Shown here piece after piece: positions 35,950-46,866 of a stretch of 64,000 nt of DNA. How positions within the stretch are numbered: the stretch's first letter is position 1; each line of letters begins with the position of its first letter. This DNA is from Agarilytica rhodophyticola (GTDB lineage: Bacteria; Pseudomonadota; Gammaproteobacteria; Pseudomonadales; Cellvibrionaceae): contig NZ_CP020038.1 of assembly GCF_002157225.2 (NCBI RefSeq), positions 1,325,001-1,389,000 of the forward strand, read 5' to 3'. The notes beneath the pieces are model-generated. The model was not told where the DNA came from. It made no database searches and saw nothing but the letters and a program-made list of their open reading frames with translations. A program made the translations under genes and the position numbers.

Positions 35950-36444
35950 ATGAAAATAACACGAGAAAAACCGTCAGAGTTTGAAGTTGCTACTTGGTTA
36001 AATACTGATAATGAGTTATCGCTATAAAATTTACGATGTAAAGTCGTAGCAGTTTTTACTTTTCAAATGCTTTGTTCTGGGGGTGTTAAATATGCTATCC
36101 CTCAGGCTAAAAAAATATATGAATTTTTCTCCAGGGAAGATCTTATTGTTATTGGTTTACATACAGTTTTTGAGTATCACGATGCCATGGGAGAGATCTC
36201 TCTTAAAGCTTTTTTACATGAGTATCGAGTAAATTTCCCTGTTGCTATTGATAAGCCATCGGATGATATAAATGATCCCATTCCTAAAACGATGAGAAAA
36301 TATCAAACACAGGGAACACCAACACTCTTATTGTTTGATCACAATGGTTATTTACGAAAACACAAGATGGGGCACGAGCACGATTTAGTTTTAGGGGCTG
36401 AGCTAATGACACTGATTATGGAAAAAAATGATAATGAGAACTGA
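35950..36444 (+). pseudogene. Redoxin/thioredoxin-like protein gene with premature stop
   Basis: The frame from ATG 35950 begins MKITREKPSEFEVATWLNTD and reaches a TAA at 36025-36027 (codon 26). It then continues in the same frame as N-L-R-C-K-V-V-A-V-F-T-F-Q-M-L-C-S-G-G-V-K to 36444. The whole has the order of an AhpC/TlpA-like redoxin (W-L-N, L-R-G-K-V-V, F-Q-M-L-C-P-G-C-V, T-P-T-L-L-L-F-D). The usual C-P-G-C pair is changed to C-S-G-G, and the usual L-R-G-K is L-R-C-K. Loss of the second Cys and the in-frame stop both indicate an inactive gene. The remainder from 36067 could still be made as a fragment but would lack redox Cys. Confidence 0.85.
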
Positions 36445-36480
36445 TTTTTTGTTGTCTAAATTAATAGCGTCTAGGTTTGT

Positions 36481-37182
36481 TTATCGAGGATTCATTAATA
36501 TCCAATTATCCAGTAATTGGAATAGTGTGTGCTTCAAATCATAATTTTCTGCATTTTTTTGTATTGATGATTGATCCTGAATGTATGGGCCGTCAACTAA
36601 TTCTTTCTTACAAGCAGTAATAATCTTATCCACAGCAATATAGTCCATTTCCATATGGAACTGCAAAGCTAAGACATTATCTTGATACAAAAATCCCTGG
36701 TGCTTACATGCTGCGCTACTTGCTATATGTGTCGCTCCAGAAGGAATGCCAAAGGTTTCTTCGTGCCAATGGAGTACTGTAATCGCATAGTTAAGACCAC
36801 TTAATAAGGGGTGTCCAACAATCTGATCGGTAAACGCAATAGGATACCAACCAATTTCCTTATTTTTATTTGTTTTTACTTTAGCATCTAATACTTGAGC
36901 AATTAGTTGGGCTCCCAGACAGATTCCTAGCACTTGCTTACCTTCATCGATAGATTTTTTTATACATTCTTTTTCTTTAACTAGCCACGGATAGATATCT
37001 TGATCGTGTACACTCATAGGCCCACCGAGAACGATAAGCAGATCAAAATCCTCTGTCCTCGGGATTTGATAGTTGTCCTTGAAAAAGCTCGTAACGCTTA
37101 ATGAGAACTTCCTTTCTGATACCCAGTTTTCAATTAGAGATAAATCCTCAAAAGGGACATGCTGAAAGTAATGAACTCTCAT
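36481..37182 (-). CDS. Type 1 glutamine amidotransferase (GMP synthase-like)
   Basis: The 233-residue protein is a class I amidotransferase: L-L-I-V-L-G-G-P-M-S-V near 50, nucleophile Cys in V-L-G-I-C-L-G-A-Q-L near 82, and the His-Glu of L-Q-F-H-M-E near 175. It would remove ammonia from glutamine or act on a gamma-glutamyl compound. Such stand-alone proteins (YfeJ-like or defence-unrelated gamma-glutamyl hydrolases) differ from GuaA, which is fused to a synthetase. It is separated by 126 bases from the DapA-like gene on the same strand, so it may or may not be cotranscribed with it. Confidence 0.88.
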   Translation of the reverse strand: MRVHYFQHVPFEDLSLIENWVSERKFSLSVTSFFKDNYQIPRTEDFDLLIVLGGPMSVHDQDIYPWLVKEKECIKKSIDEGKQVLGICLGAQLIAQVLDAKVKTNKNKEIGWYPIAFTDQIVGHPLLSGLNYAITVLHWHEETFGIPSGATHIASSAACKHQGFLYQDNVLALQFHMEMDYIAVDKIITACKKELVDGPYIQDQSSIQKNAENYDLKHTLFQLLDNWILMNPR

Positions 37183-37308
37183 AAATAACTGGCCTTATTT
37201 AAACTACATCCCTGCTTAGCTAGGGTCTTACTCATTGATAAGAGAAACTAAAAAATAATATTTTTTTAGTTTCGGAAAAGTTATTTTTTCTATTGGCACG
37301 AATAGCTT

Positions 37309-38178
37309 TTAAGCCATGAGCTCTTGCAGTAGTGTTTGTTCTTCTGCAACAGGCCCTCGCAAAGGCTTTCGGGGTAAGCCTGCATCTATTCCTCTAACTT
37401 TGAGGCCGGCTTTAATTGTTCGCGGAATATTGCTGGCAACTATAAAGCGTAGCATAGGTAGCTGTTGATAAAAGATTGCTCTGGCAGACTGAAGGTCGCC
37501 TTGACTTACGTACTCAAATAGTTTTTTGGGTTGCTTATCCAGTAAATTAGGTGCCGCTGTACACCAACCGCTTGCGCCTGCACATAATGCCTCTAAAGCA
37601 AGTGGATTGCTACCGTTGAAAAATGGTAGCTCACCATTGCTAAACTCAAATAGTTTATGCATACGCTGAATATCACCTGTACTTTCTTTTACCATGGTGA
37701 CATTTTTAATTTCCTTGAACATTTTTATTAATAACTCGGGCGACATATCGATACCACTAGTCGCTGGGTTATTGTAAACCATAATAGGTATTGATATTGC
37801 GTCGGAAATCTCTTGGTAGTAATCAAAAATCTCTTGATCTGTTAGTTTCCAATAAGAGACAGGAATAATCATTGCTGCATCTGCACCAATTGATTCTGCG
37901 TATTTTGCTTTATTTACAGCCTGTGACGTGGTTATCTCAGAAATTCCAACAATGACTGGGATACGTTTTGCGACAGTTTTTACAGTAAACGCAGCTACTT
38001 GCTGCCATTCTTCTTGGCTTAGGTAAGCGCTTTCTCCGGTACTGCCAAGCGGTGCAATAGCGTCACTACCGTTTTCAATGAGCTGCTCTAGGCACTGAGC
38101 TAGTATGGAAAACTCTATGTTTTCTCCACTATCGTCGAACGGTGTAATAGGGTATGAAATAATACCTGAAATATTCAC
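37309..38178 (-). CDS. DapA/N-acetylneuraminate-lyase family aldolase
   Basis: From a GTG at 38178 the protein has 289 residues, starting V-N-I-S-G-I-I-S-Y-P-I-T-P-F-D. A longer reading from a TTG at 38199 would place the perfect ribosome binding site AAGGAG inside the gene, so the GTG is preferred. Family motifs are G-S-T-G-E-S (about 46), Tyr in M-V-Y-N-N-P (about 133) and the Schiff-base Lys in M-V-K-E-S-T-G (about 163). It should cleave or form a C-C bond on a 2-keto acid substrate. The preceding class II aldolase gene ends 11 bases before this start, suggesting a two-step carbon degradation route. This is unlikely to be the lysine-pathway DapA. Confidence 0.88.
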   Translation of the reverse strand: MNISGIISYPITPFDDSGENIEFSILAQCLEQLIENGSDAIAPLGSTGESAYLSQEEWQQVAAFTVKTVAKRIPVIVGISEITTSQAVNKAKYAESIGADAAMIIPVSYWKLTDQEIFDYYQEISDAISIPIMVYNNPATSGIDMSPELLIKMFKEIKNVTMVKESTGDIQRMHKLFEFSNGELPFFNGSNPLALEALCAGASGWCTAAPNLLDKQPKKLFEYVSQGDLQSARAIFYQQLPMLRFIVASNIPRTIKAGLKVRGIDAGLPRKPLRGPVAEEQTLLQELMA

Positions 38179-38189
38179 TGTGTAGCTCC

Positions 38190-38966
38190 TTAGACGCAAT
38201 CAGCGTGCTTGTTAAGTACTTGTCTTGTATAGTAGGCAAAGTTGACTTTGTTGCGCTTGTCCGTTGAAACCCAATCGTGAGCTTCTTTTGCCAAAGCTGG
38301 CGGCAAGGCTTTTATTTCTCCGGCGGACATTGCCAGTAGTTGCAGCTTTGCTGCGCGTTCGATTAATACGGCCAAATTGCACGCTTCTTCGATAGTTTTT
38401 CCGACAACGAGTTGGCCGTGATGGGCAAGTAATATTGCACGTTTGTTACCGAGCGCTTCGGAAATAATAATGCCTTCTTGATTGCCTACTGGCACTCCAG
38501 GCCACTCTTTGAGAAACGCGCAGTCATCATAGAGCGCGCAGGTATCCATCTGAGATATCATTAGTGGCACTTCCAACATTGCTAGTGCAGCAACATGAGT
38601 GGGATGTGTATGAATAATACAATTAACATCTGGACGCTCTTTATACACCCAGGTGTGAAAGCGATTAGCTGGGTTAGCCATACCTTCACCATCTAGAGGT
38701 TGTAAATCTTCATTCACCGTTAATAAATTATCTGCTGTGATTTCGTCAAAACCTAGACCAAACCGCTGAGTAATAAAGGTATTGGGGGTTTGTGAGCGAC
38801 AAGTGATCTGGCCTGCCAGTCCTGAGTCATGTCCTTTTTCAAATAAAATACGACACGTCAACGCAAGTTTTTGCTTGTCTGTGAGTTGGTCATCGCTAAA
38901 TAACTCGTCCATACGGCTCTTGGCTTTGTCCATAAGCTCTTGTTTACTAAGGGATGCGGTTTTCAT
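38190..38966 (-). CDS. Class II aldolase/adducin family protein
   Basis: The 258-residue protein has the metal-binding H-T-H-P (near 120) and H-H-G (near 190) motifs and the G-N-x-S-G/D-S-G-L-A-G-Q style start. These are typical of zinc-dependent aldolases such as fuculose-phosphate aldolase, or of decarboxylases. The substrate is unknown. It is first in a unit with the DapA-like gene and divergent from a MocR-type regulator across a 140-bp spacer with TCCAGTT repeats. The context suggests catabolism of an amino- or hydroxy-acid-related carbon source under PLP-dependent control. Confidence 0.88.
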   Translation of the reverse strand: MKTASLSKQELMDKAKSRMDELFSDDQLTDKQKLALTCRILFEKGHDSGLAGQITCRSQTPNTFITQRFGLGFDEITADNLLTVNEDLQPLDGEGMANPANRFHTWVYKERPDVNCIIHTHPTHVAALAMLEVPLMISQMDTCALYDDCAFLKEWPGVPVGNQEGIIISEALGNKRAILLAHHGQLVVGKTIEEACNLAVLIERAAKLQLLAMSAGEIKALPPALAKEAHDWVSTDKRNKVNFAYYTRQVLNKHADCV

Positions 38967-39021
38967 TATTCCACTCCTGTTCGATTGCTTACTTAACTAG
39001 TTGGGAACATAATAGGTAGCC

Positions 39022-39069
39022 ACTGGACTGCAAGAACCATCCAGTTTCACTTTTTTATATGGTCCAGTT
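39022..39069. promoter_or_regulatory. TCCAGTT repeats (candidate MocR operator)
   Basis: ACTGGA (39022-39027) forms a dyad with TCCAGT (39040-39045, 12-base spacer), and TCCAGTT recurs at 39063-39069, 23 bases downstream in direct orientation. MocR/PdxR-type regulators often use a dyad plus a downstream direct repeat, so the layout fits. Confidence 0.6.
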
Positions 39070-39106
39070 AAATTCGCGATACAGAAAGTCGCATAAAGGT
39101 CGATAG

Positions 39107-40570
39107 ATGCAACAACCATGGGAAATTCAGTTGTGGCTTGAAGATAGTGAAGGTACTTCCTTTCATGCCAAACTTGCTAATCAGCTGACAAAAGATATTC
39201 AGTCTGGACGTCTGAAACCAGGTATGAGTATGCCTGGCTCTCGTTCAATGGCGAAGCAGTTGGGCGTCAATCGTAAAACCATACAGTTAGTTTATGAGGA
39301 ATTGGAATCTCAAGGGTGGTTTTATACGCGCCCTCGACAAGGCACTTTTGTGGCTGATATTTTACCGGAGCCTGCGTTATCTGATAGAGATAGAAAACTT
39401 ATCGATATTGCTGAAGACACGCTTACCCCTAGCGATTTGGCGACGGAACTCTATAAGTCTAGCTTGGCACAACATAATGACGTTGTAAGCACTAATGATG
39501 GCGTCCCTGATCCTCGATTAATTCCTTATGAGCAGCTATCGAAAGCCTACCGCCGCGCTATCATTCATTCCACGCGAACTGGTGAATTGAGCTATGGCGA
39601 TCCACGCGGGGTAATGGCTTTGCGCTGTTCGATTAGGGATATGTTGACACTCGATCGCTTTATGAATGTAAGCGTCGATCAGATATGTACTGTGCGTGGC
39701 AGTCAGATGGGGATTTATTTAGCATCGAGGGTGCTCGACCCTAAAAAAGGGGTTATTGTATGTGAGGAGCTAAGTTACCCTCCTGCTGTCGCGGCTTTTG
39801 AAAACAATGGTTTTCAAGTTCTGAGGTGTCAATTAGACGGCGATGGGCTAAATACCGATCATTTAAAAAGTATTATTGCAAATAACCGGGTTGCCGCTGT
39901 TTATACCACGCCACATCATCAATATCCCACCACTGTATCCATGAGCATGGAACGCCGTCTGATGTTGTTAGCGCTATCTTGCCAACACAAAATATGGATC
40001 ATAGAAGATGATTACGACCACGAATTTCACTATGGCACCAAGCCGATCCCCCCCTTATCTAGCTTGCCTAACTCGGATCATGTGGTACATATAGGTTCCA
40101 TGTCTAAAGTGTTTGCGCCTGCACTTAGGCTCGGCTATGTGGCTGCTGATAAACGCTTTATTGATTTACTTGCGCAAGAAATTTTATTAATTGATCGACA
40201 AGGCAATACTATTACGGAACTTGCAGTTTCCCATTTAATGGCTCGTGGTGAGGTAAAAAAACACATTCGTAAAGTACGAAAACTATATCAAGCTAGGCGA
40301 GATTTCGCATTACAAGAATTCTTCAGAATATTTGGTAAGGAGATAATTATAGAGAAGCCCGCAGGAGGTATGGCACTGTGGGTGAATTTAAGCCGTATCA
40401 TGTGTGAAAATAAAATAGCCCAGTTCAATCATCCCAACTTCCACTTTAAGTATTTGTTTAGTGAAAATAAAAGTGAATTTAGCCATATTCGCTTTGGTTT
40501 TGGTGCGCTGAGTGAAGAAGAGATTAGCGATTCAATTATGCAACTGGCTAGGGCCTGTTCATACAAATGA
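39107..40570 (+). CDS. MocR-family regulator (GntR helix-turn-helix fused to aminotransferase fold)
   Basis: The 487-residue protein has an N-terminal winged-helix GntR domain (about 10-78: K-L-A-N-Q-L-T-K-D-I-Q-S-G-R-L-K-P-G ... L-G-V-N-R-K-T-I-Q). An aminotransferase-like domain follows, with the PLP-binding Lys in G-S-M-S-K-V-F-A-P near residue 334 and D-D-Y-D-H-E-F upstream. MocR regulators sense PLP or an amino-acid-PLP adduct. It is divergent from the aldolase/DapA-like pair and is probably its activator or repressor. Alternatively it may regulate vitamin B6 (PdxR-like), but no pdx gene is seen here. Confidence 0.93.
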   Translation: MQQPWEIQLWLEDSEGTSFHAKLANQLTKDIQSGRLKPGMSMPGSRSMAKQLGVNRKTIQLVYEELESQGWFYTRPRQGTFVADILPEPALSDRDRKLIDIAEDTLTPSDLATELYKSSLAQHNDVVSTNDGVPDPRLIPYEQLSKAYRRAIIHSTRTGELSYGDPRGVMALRCSIRDMLTLDRFMNVSVDQICTVRGSQMGIYLASRVLDPKKGVIVCEELSYPPAVAAFENNGFQVLRCQLDGDGLNTDHLKSIIANNRVAAVYTTPHHQYPTTVSMSMERRLMLLALSCQHKIWIIEDDYDHEFHYGTKPIPPLSSLPNSDHVVHIGSMSKVFAPALRLGYVAADKRFIDLLAQEILLIDRQGNTITELAVSHLMARGEVKKHIRKVRKLYQARRDFALQEFFRIFGKEIIIEKPAGGMALWVNLSRIMCENKIAQFNHPNFHFKYLFSENKSEFSHIRFGFGALSEEEISDSIMQLARACSYK

Positions 40571-40591
40571 TTATTATAAATAATCATTTGT
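40563..40591. terminator. Hairpin between convergent regulator and thiamine operon
   Basis: ACAAATGATTATT (40563-40575) pairs perfectly with AATAATCATTTGT (40579-40591) around a 3-base loop, overlapping the regulator stop. T runs are short, so it may work in both directions or only stabilise RNA ends. Confidence 0.65.
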
Positions 40592-40615
40592 TATTGCTTA
40601 TCGCTAAAGTAAGAA

Positions 40616-42184
40616 TTATGTATGGTCGAGTTTTTTCATTAAATTTAGCGTCATTGTCTCAGGATCTTGTGCTTGTGTAATGGCACTAATTAATGCGATA
40701 CCATTAGCGCCTTGCTTTGTTATATTTTCGATACGATCTTCATTTATCCCTCCAATAGCCACCAAAGTTTGTTGACTAAGACATGTTCGCCAATAAGCAA
40801 AACCTTCTAATCCATGAGGAATCCACGGCATTTTCTTTGTGTTGGTATGATATATCGGCCCGCAGGCGATATAAGATGGGCGCAATGCCATAGCTCTGGC
40901 AACTTCGTAATGACAATGCGTGCTAATGCCCAGACGTAGGCCAGCGTCTTTTATAGTTTGTAAATCTGCGTCGCACAAGTCTTCTTGGCCTAAGTGCACA
41001 CCATAGGCACCATGCTTAAGTGCCAGCTGCCAATAATCATTAATAAATAAACGCGCATTATATTGCTGTGCAAGCTGTATGCTGGTATAAATTTCTTGCT
41101 CTATTTTTTCATAAGAGCCTGATTTTATTCTAAGTTGGATTGTACTCACTCCTAACGGTAATAAACGTGCTAACCATGAAGCTTTATCAACAATAGGGTA
41201 GAGTCCTAGTGGCTCCTGTTGAGGCAATGTGTTTAGATTTTTTTTATTAGGCAAGGTGGCAGGTGGGAAATTTAGTAACTCTTCTTTTTCTTTCAGACTA
41301 AATTTTTTTTCTGGGTAGTGATGAGTTAATAATGGAATGTCTTGTTGTTGATTAGGAAACTGCGAAATATTAATAGGCCCTTTTTGGCCCCTTACACTAT
41401 AACTATTGCGTAAACCTTGATTAATAGCCATTTTGGCTATGACTACTGCATCTTCATAGCTATAGTCCAAAGCGATTGCTGCTGCCGTGGATGATGCCAT
41501 TGCACATCCGGTTCCTCTGGAGTTTTGAGTGTCTATATAGGGCGAGTTCAGCCAAAATTGATGGACTTTAGTGTGAAAATAATCTGCGACAACATCGCCT
41601 TGTGTTGCTAAGAACTCTTTTTGGTGCCCCCCCTTGATTAATACTCTTTGCGCGCCTAATGATATTATTTCTTTAGCTGCTTCTTCGATGCTTTTTATTG
41701 AGTCAATATTAATACCACTTAAAGCCTGAGCTTCGTGCAAATTGGGAGTAATGAGATTCGTTATAGGTAGTAGATGATCAACGATGCCTTTTTTAATGTC
41801 ATCGGTAGAAAAAACCTCTCCGCTTGAAGCAGATAAAACTGGGTCAATAATAATGTGTTTGTCTTGAACAGCGCTTAGCAACTCTTTTATTACCAGTATT
41901 TGATCGAGTGAGCTTAGCATGCCTATTTTAATAATGAGACTACTACTTAAATCAATGGCACTTTTCAGTTGTTCTGCGAATATATCAGTTGCTGTAGGTT
42001 CTACTCGACAAACACCCCTATAGTCTTGCACTGTATTTGCGCTGCATACTACTTTTGTATGGGCTCCCATCGCCTGAACAGTTTTTATATCGCTATGTAA
42101 GCCTGCCATACCGGAGCTATCAATGCCGCCAATAGTGATAACAACTGGGCGAGAAGTGGGGGGGTGCATAACATTATTTGACAT
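40616..42184 (-). CDS. thiDE: Bifunctional ThiD-ThiE fusion
   Basis: The 522-residue protein joins two thiamine enzymes. Residues about 10-275 are hydroxymethylpyrimidine/phosphomethylpyrimidine kinase (G-I-D-S-S-G-M-A-G-L-H-S-D near 20; S-R-G-T-G-C-A-M-A-S-S near 223). Residues about 315-520 are thiamine-phosphate synthase (I-Q-L-R-I-K near 345; G-V-H-L-G-Q-E-D-L; C-G-P-I-Y-H-T-N-T-K). A Lys/Glu-rich linker joins them. It phosphorylates HMP and couples HMP-PP with thiazole phosphate to make TMP. It is the last gene of the thi operon. The gene symbol is descriptive of the fusion. Confidence 0.92.
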   Translation of the reverse strand: MSNNVMHPPTSRPVVITIGGIDSSGMAGLHSDIKTVQAMGAHTKVVCSANTVQDYRGVCRVEPTATDIFAEQLKSAIDLSSSLIIKIGMLSSLDQILVIKELLSAVQDKHIIIDPVLSASSGEVFSTDDIKKGIVDHLLPITNLITPNLHEAQALSGINIDSIKSIEEAAKEIISLGAQRVLIKGGHQKEFLATQGDVVADYFHTKVHQFWLNSPYIDTQNSRGTGCAMASSTAAAIALDYSYEDAVVIAKMAINQGLRNSYSVRGQKGPINISQFPNQQQDIPLLTHHYPEKKFSLKEKEELLNFPPATLPNKKNLNTLPQQEPLGLYPIVDKASWLARLLPLGVSTIQLRIKSGSYEKIEQEIYTSIQLAQQYNARLFINDYWQLALKHGAYGVHLGQEDLCDADLQTIKDAGLRLGISTHCHYEVARAMALRPSYIACGPIYHTNTKKMPWIPHGLEGFAYWRTCLSQQTLVAIGGINEDRIENITKQGANGIALISAITQAQDPETMTLNLMKKLDHT

Positions 42185-42194
42185 AGTGAAAATC

Positions 42195-42980
42195 TTACAT
42201 TTTTTCTTGGTGCCAGAAGGGGGTACCCACTACTGGTGTGCTTGGCTGTGCGAGGTTGCGTTGATGCATAATACCTGCTTCGTAGCCGCTTCTCCCGGCA
42301 ATAACTGCATGTTTGAATGCCTTTGCCATGGCTACAGGGTCGGTGGCATTGGCCACTGCTGTATTGAGTAAAACACCATCGTAGCCAAGTTCCATCGCTT
42401 GCGCTGCATGTGATGGCGCACCGATGCCGGCATCGACAATTAATGTGCATTCGGGCAGACGCTGACGCAAAGTCGTAAGTGCATAGGGATTAATTAATCC
42501 TCGGCCTGTCCCTATGGGGGCTCCCCAAGGCATTAATATCTTACAACCCGCCTGCACAAGTTTTTCGCATAGTACTAAATCGTCGGTACAATAAGGAAAA
42601 ACCTCAAAGCCTTGCTGAGTTAATTCTTTGCTTGCTTCAACAAGGCCAAAAGGGTCAGGCTGTAAATTATAATCATCACCGATGATTTCCAGTTTAATCC
42701 ATGATGTATTAAATATCTCGCGCGCCATTTGTGCTGTAGTTATTGCCTCTTTTACACTCTTGCATCCAGCGGTATTGGGTAAAATATTTACTTTTAAAGT
42801 GCTGAGTAGATCCCAAAAGTCTCGTCCTCCTTCTTGTGTTGGATTCATCCTACGTAAAGATACTGTGACTACCTGTGCCTCGCTGGCATTAATTGCATCA
42901 AGCATTATCTGAGGTGAAGGATATAGTGCAGAGCCAATTAAAAGGCGGCTATTTATCTGGGTTTGCGCAAGTTGCCACAT
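42195..42980 (-). CDS. thiG: Thiazole synthase
   Basis: The 261-residue TIM-barrel enzyme makes the thiazole ring from deoxyxylulose phosphate, dehydroglycine and ThiS thiocarboxylate. Landmarks are the N-terminal I-N-S-R-L-L-I-G, the block T-V-S-L-R-R near 38, and the C-terminal [11 protein letters not shown] and L-L-N-T-A-V-A. The ribosome binding site GGAGG is encoded by the last codons (Gly-Gly) of thiS two bases upstream, tying the two together in translation. It is the fourth gene of the operon. Confidence 0.95.
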   Translation of the reverse strand: MWQLAQTQINSRLLIGSALYPSPQIMLDAINASEAQVVTVSLRRMNPTQEGGRDFWDLLSTLKVNILPNTAGCKSVKEAITTAQMAREIFNTSWIKLEIIGDDYNLQPDPFGLVEASKELTQQGFEVFPYCTDDLVLCEKLVQAGCKILMPWGAPIGTGRGLINPYALTTLRQRLPECTLIVDAGIGAPSHAAQAMELGYDGVLLNTAVANATDPVAMAKAFKHAVIAGRSGYEAGIMHQRNLAQPSTPVVGTPFWHQEKM

Positions 42981-42982
42981 AG

Positions 42983-43180
42983 TTATCCTCCTTGCATAGG
43001 TTTGAGTAACTCTATCTGGTCGCCTTCACAAAGTACTGTTTGAGAATAATGTGACCTTGGAATAAACTCCATATTTACAGCAACAGCGAAAGAGCCTTGA
43101 ATATTTTGATTTTTTATTAAGTGTGCGAGGTTTGTATTTTCATCGATGACGATGGCTTTATCATTGAATTCGATATTCAT
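42983..43180 (-). CDS. thiS: Sulfur-carrier protein ThiS
   Basis: The 65-residue ubiquitin-like protein ends in Q-G-G, the di-Gly tail that receives sulfur. It has the usual [10 protein letters not shown] and [10 protein letters not shown] landmarks. Its start overlaps the thiO stop and its tail codons form the thiG ribosome binding site. Activation needs ThiF, which is not in this window, so an adenylyltransferase elsewhere or MoeB/ThiF-like protein must serve. Confidence 0.93.
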   Translation of the reverse strand: MNIEFNDKAIVIDENTNLAHLIKNQNIQGSFAVAVNMEFIPRSHYSQTVLCEGDQIELLKPMQGG

Positions 43181-44274
43181 AAATTGCTAGCTCTTGTTTT
43201 TGCTGCCTGATAAAAATGTGCATTTGCTTCTATTATTTTAGTTGCCTTTTCTACTAGCGCTGGCGCTAATAAAAAGCCATGCCTAAATAAGCCATTAATG
43301 CGCATTAATCCATCTGAATAATCTATTTGAGGTAAGTTGTCAGGTAATGCTGGACGGCAATTTGTTCGAGTATATTGAATAGAGGCTTCGGCAAACCCCG
43401 AGTGCACACTATACGCTGCAGATAGCAACTCCAGGGCGGAACGCACGGTAATTGAGCCTTTATAGTCGTTTTCTATTTGCGTAGCGCCGATAAGGTAGTG
43501 GTGATTTTGTCTGGGAACAATATAGATACGATAACGAGGATGCATAAGTCGAATCAAATGTTTAATGTTTACCTCTGGTGCATGCACACATATGGTTTCA
43601 CCACGTACGCCTCGCAATTGAGGAAGATCTTTTTTGGCGCCGAGGCCGCGGCAGTCAATTACTAAGTCAAAGTGATGGCTACTGGCTTTTGTGGTTATTG
43701 TCGCGGAGCTGATATGCGTGACTTCGCAATTGTTATAAAATTGCACCTTCATATTTAACATGCTATCTATTAGCTTTTGTAGTAGTAATGAAGGCTGCAA
43801 CCAAGCTTCAGATGCAATAAATATTGCTTGTTCAAAATTATTAGCAAGTCCAGGCTCTAGCGTCCTCAGCGCTGAAGCAGCAAGGGGTTGGTAAATAGTA
43901 TTACCTTTTTTGCTGTTGGTAGATGCCAGTCGAGTACTGTGCTTTATAAAATTTTGTAAGTCGGCATAATCTTGCGGGTGAGATAATACAATGCTGCCAG
44001 TTTGCCGAAAGTCTACGCCATTGCCTAAAGCATTGACAATTCGAGGCCATAGGAGAAGGGATCTTCGACCCATGTTAACAATTTCTTCTTCGGTGGACTC
44101 TGCTTCTGAAAAAGGCGTTAACATACCTGCGGCAGTGTAAGCTGCCGCCTCGCCATTATTTTCACCTTGGCAAATATTATCTTTATCAAAAAGACTGATA
44201 TCATAATGATGCTTGGCCAACTGCCAAGCTAACAGTCTCCCCATAATGCCCGCACCGACAATGCCAATTTTCAT
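43177..44274 (-). CDS. thiO: Glycine oxidase ThiO
   Basis: The 365-residue FAD oxidase begins K-I-G-I-V-G-A-G-I-M-G-R, the dinucleotide-binding G-x-G-x-x-G. It has a long central domain and a C-terminal G-L-F-R-H-G-F-L-L-A-P with the substrate-binding Arg region (Y-T-R-T-N-C-R-P-A). In aerobic bacteria ThiO supplies dehydroglycine for thiazole synthesis in place of ThiH. It lies between thiC (10 bases away) and thiS (overlapping by four bases). Confidence 0.93.
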   Translation of the reverse strand: MKIGIVGAGIMGRLLAWQLAKHHYDISLFDKDNICQGENNGEAAAYTAAGMLTPFSEAESTEEEIVNMGRRSLLLWPRIVNALGNGVDFRQTGSIVLSHPQDYADLQNFIKHSTRLASTNSKKGNTIYQPLAASALRTLEPGLANNFEQAIFIASEAWLQPSLLLQKLIDSMLNMKVQFYNNCEVTHISSATITTKASSHHFDLVIDCRGLGAKKDLPQLRGVRGETICVHAPEVNIKHLIRLMHPRYRIYIVPRQNHHYLIGATQIENDYKGSITVRSALELLSAAYSVHSGFAEASIQYTRTNCRPALPDNLPQIDYSDGLMRINGLFRHGFLLAPALVEKATKIIEANAHFYQAAKTRASNL

Positions 44275-44283
44275 AATAAATAG

Positions 44284-46233
<1,950 letters not shown>

Positions 46234-46452
46234 TTAGCTAATCAATCTTTAAGCCGTTTATAGTGTGAAAGCAGAGTCAGAACTTAAGTAAATTTACTTT
46301 TCTAAAGCCTTTCTCAATTTACACTCATTATTTTTTTACGTAATAAGTGTAATAAACTGCTGCCACTCTTTTTATCTATTATAAATTCATATGTAGATTT
46401 ATAGCTCTATGATCATATATGAATTTAAGATGCTTTATTTGCAATAAATGAA

Positions 46453-46580
46453 ACTCGTCCCTACGCCGATACTAATCGGATCAGGTTATGCGGGTTTGTA
46501 AAAATACATCTCAACTAAACAGTGAGTCTAAGCGAGTGATTCAAATAAGGTACATCTCAGCACATGGCACCCCGCGAGTG
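46453..46580 (-). promoter_or_regulatory. TPP riboswitch (THI element)
   Basis: Read on the minus strand the region starts with P1 ACTCG (46579-46575), then GCGGGGTGCC, CTGAGAT, and later ACCTGATCC, TATCGGCGTAGGGA and the closing CGAGT (46457-46453). The CUGAGA and ACCUGAUCC ... CGUAGGGA blocks are the invariant TPP-sensing cores. The distance from P1 to the thiC start is about 315 bases. The element binds thiamine pyrophosphate and lowers expression of the thi operon. I see no convincing terminator between it and thiC, so translation or another RNA switch may be the output. Confidence 0.96.
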
Positions 46581-46838
46581 GATGAGATTATAGATCTTCT
46601 TTTTTGCATTTGTAAATAGCTATTGCCTGAGTCAGCAACTTTAAGTTTGTTTATGCAGTCAGCTTTTACCTAAGAATTTAATCTATGCAACCGGTAGGAA
46701 TAGAGATTTGGACAGGGCTGTTGGCATGCCCTAATCTAATTTTTACGTGACAAGAGTTTTGGTGAAGAATTCATTGCGAGATTAAGACGGCAATGCTAAA
46801 AATTAGAAGAATTAACGAGAAAATATAACAATGATGCT

Positions 46839-46856
46839 AAGGGCCGTTAGGCCCTT
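46839..46856 (-). terminator. Hairpin after the SDR gene at the operon end
   Basis: AAGGGCC (46839-46845) pairs with GGCCCTT (46850-46856) around GTTA, just after the minus-strand stop at 46867. The T run is weak. Confidence 0.5.
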
Positions 46857-46866
46857 GCTAAACATT

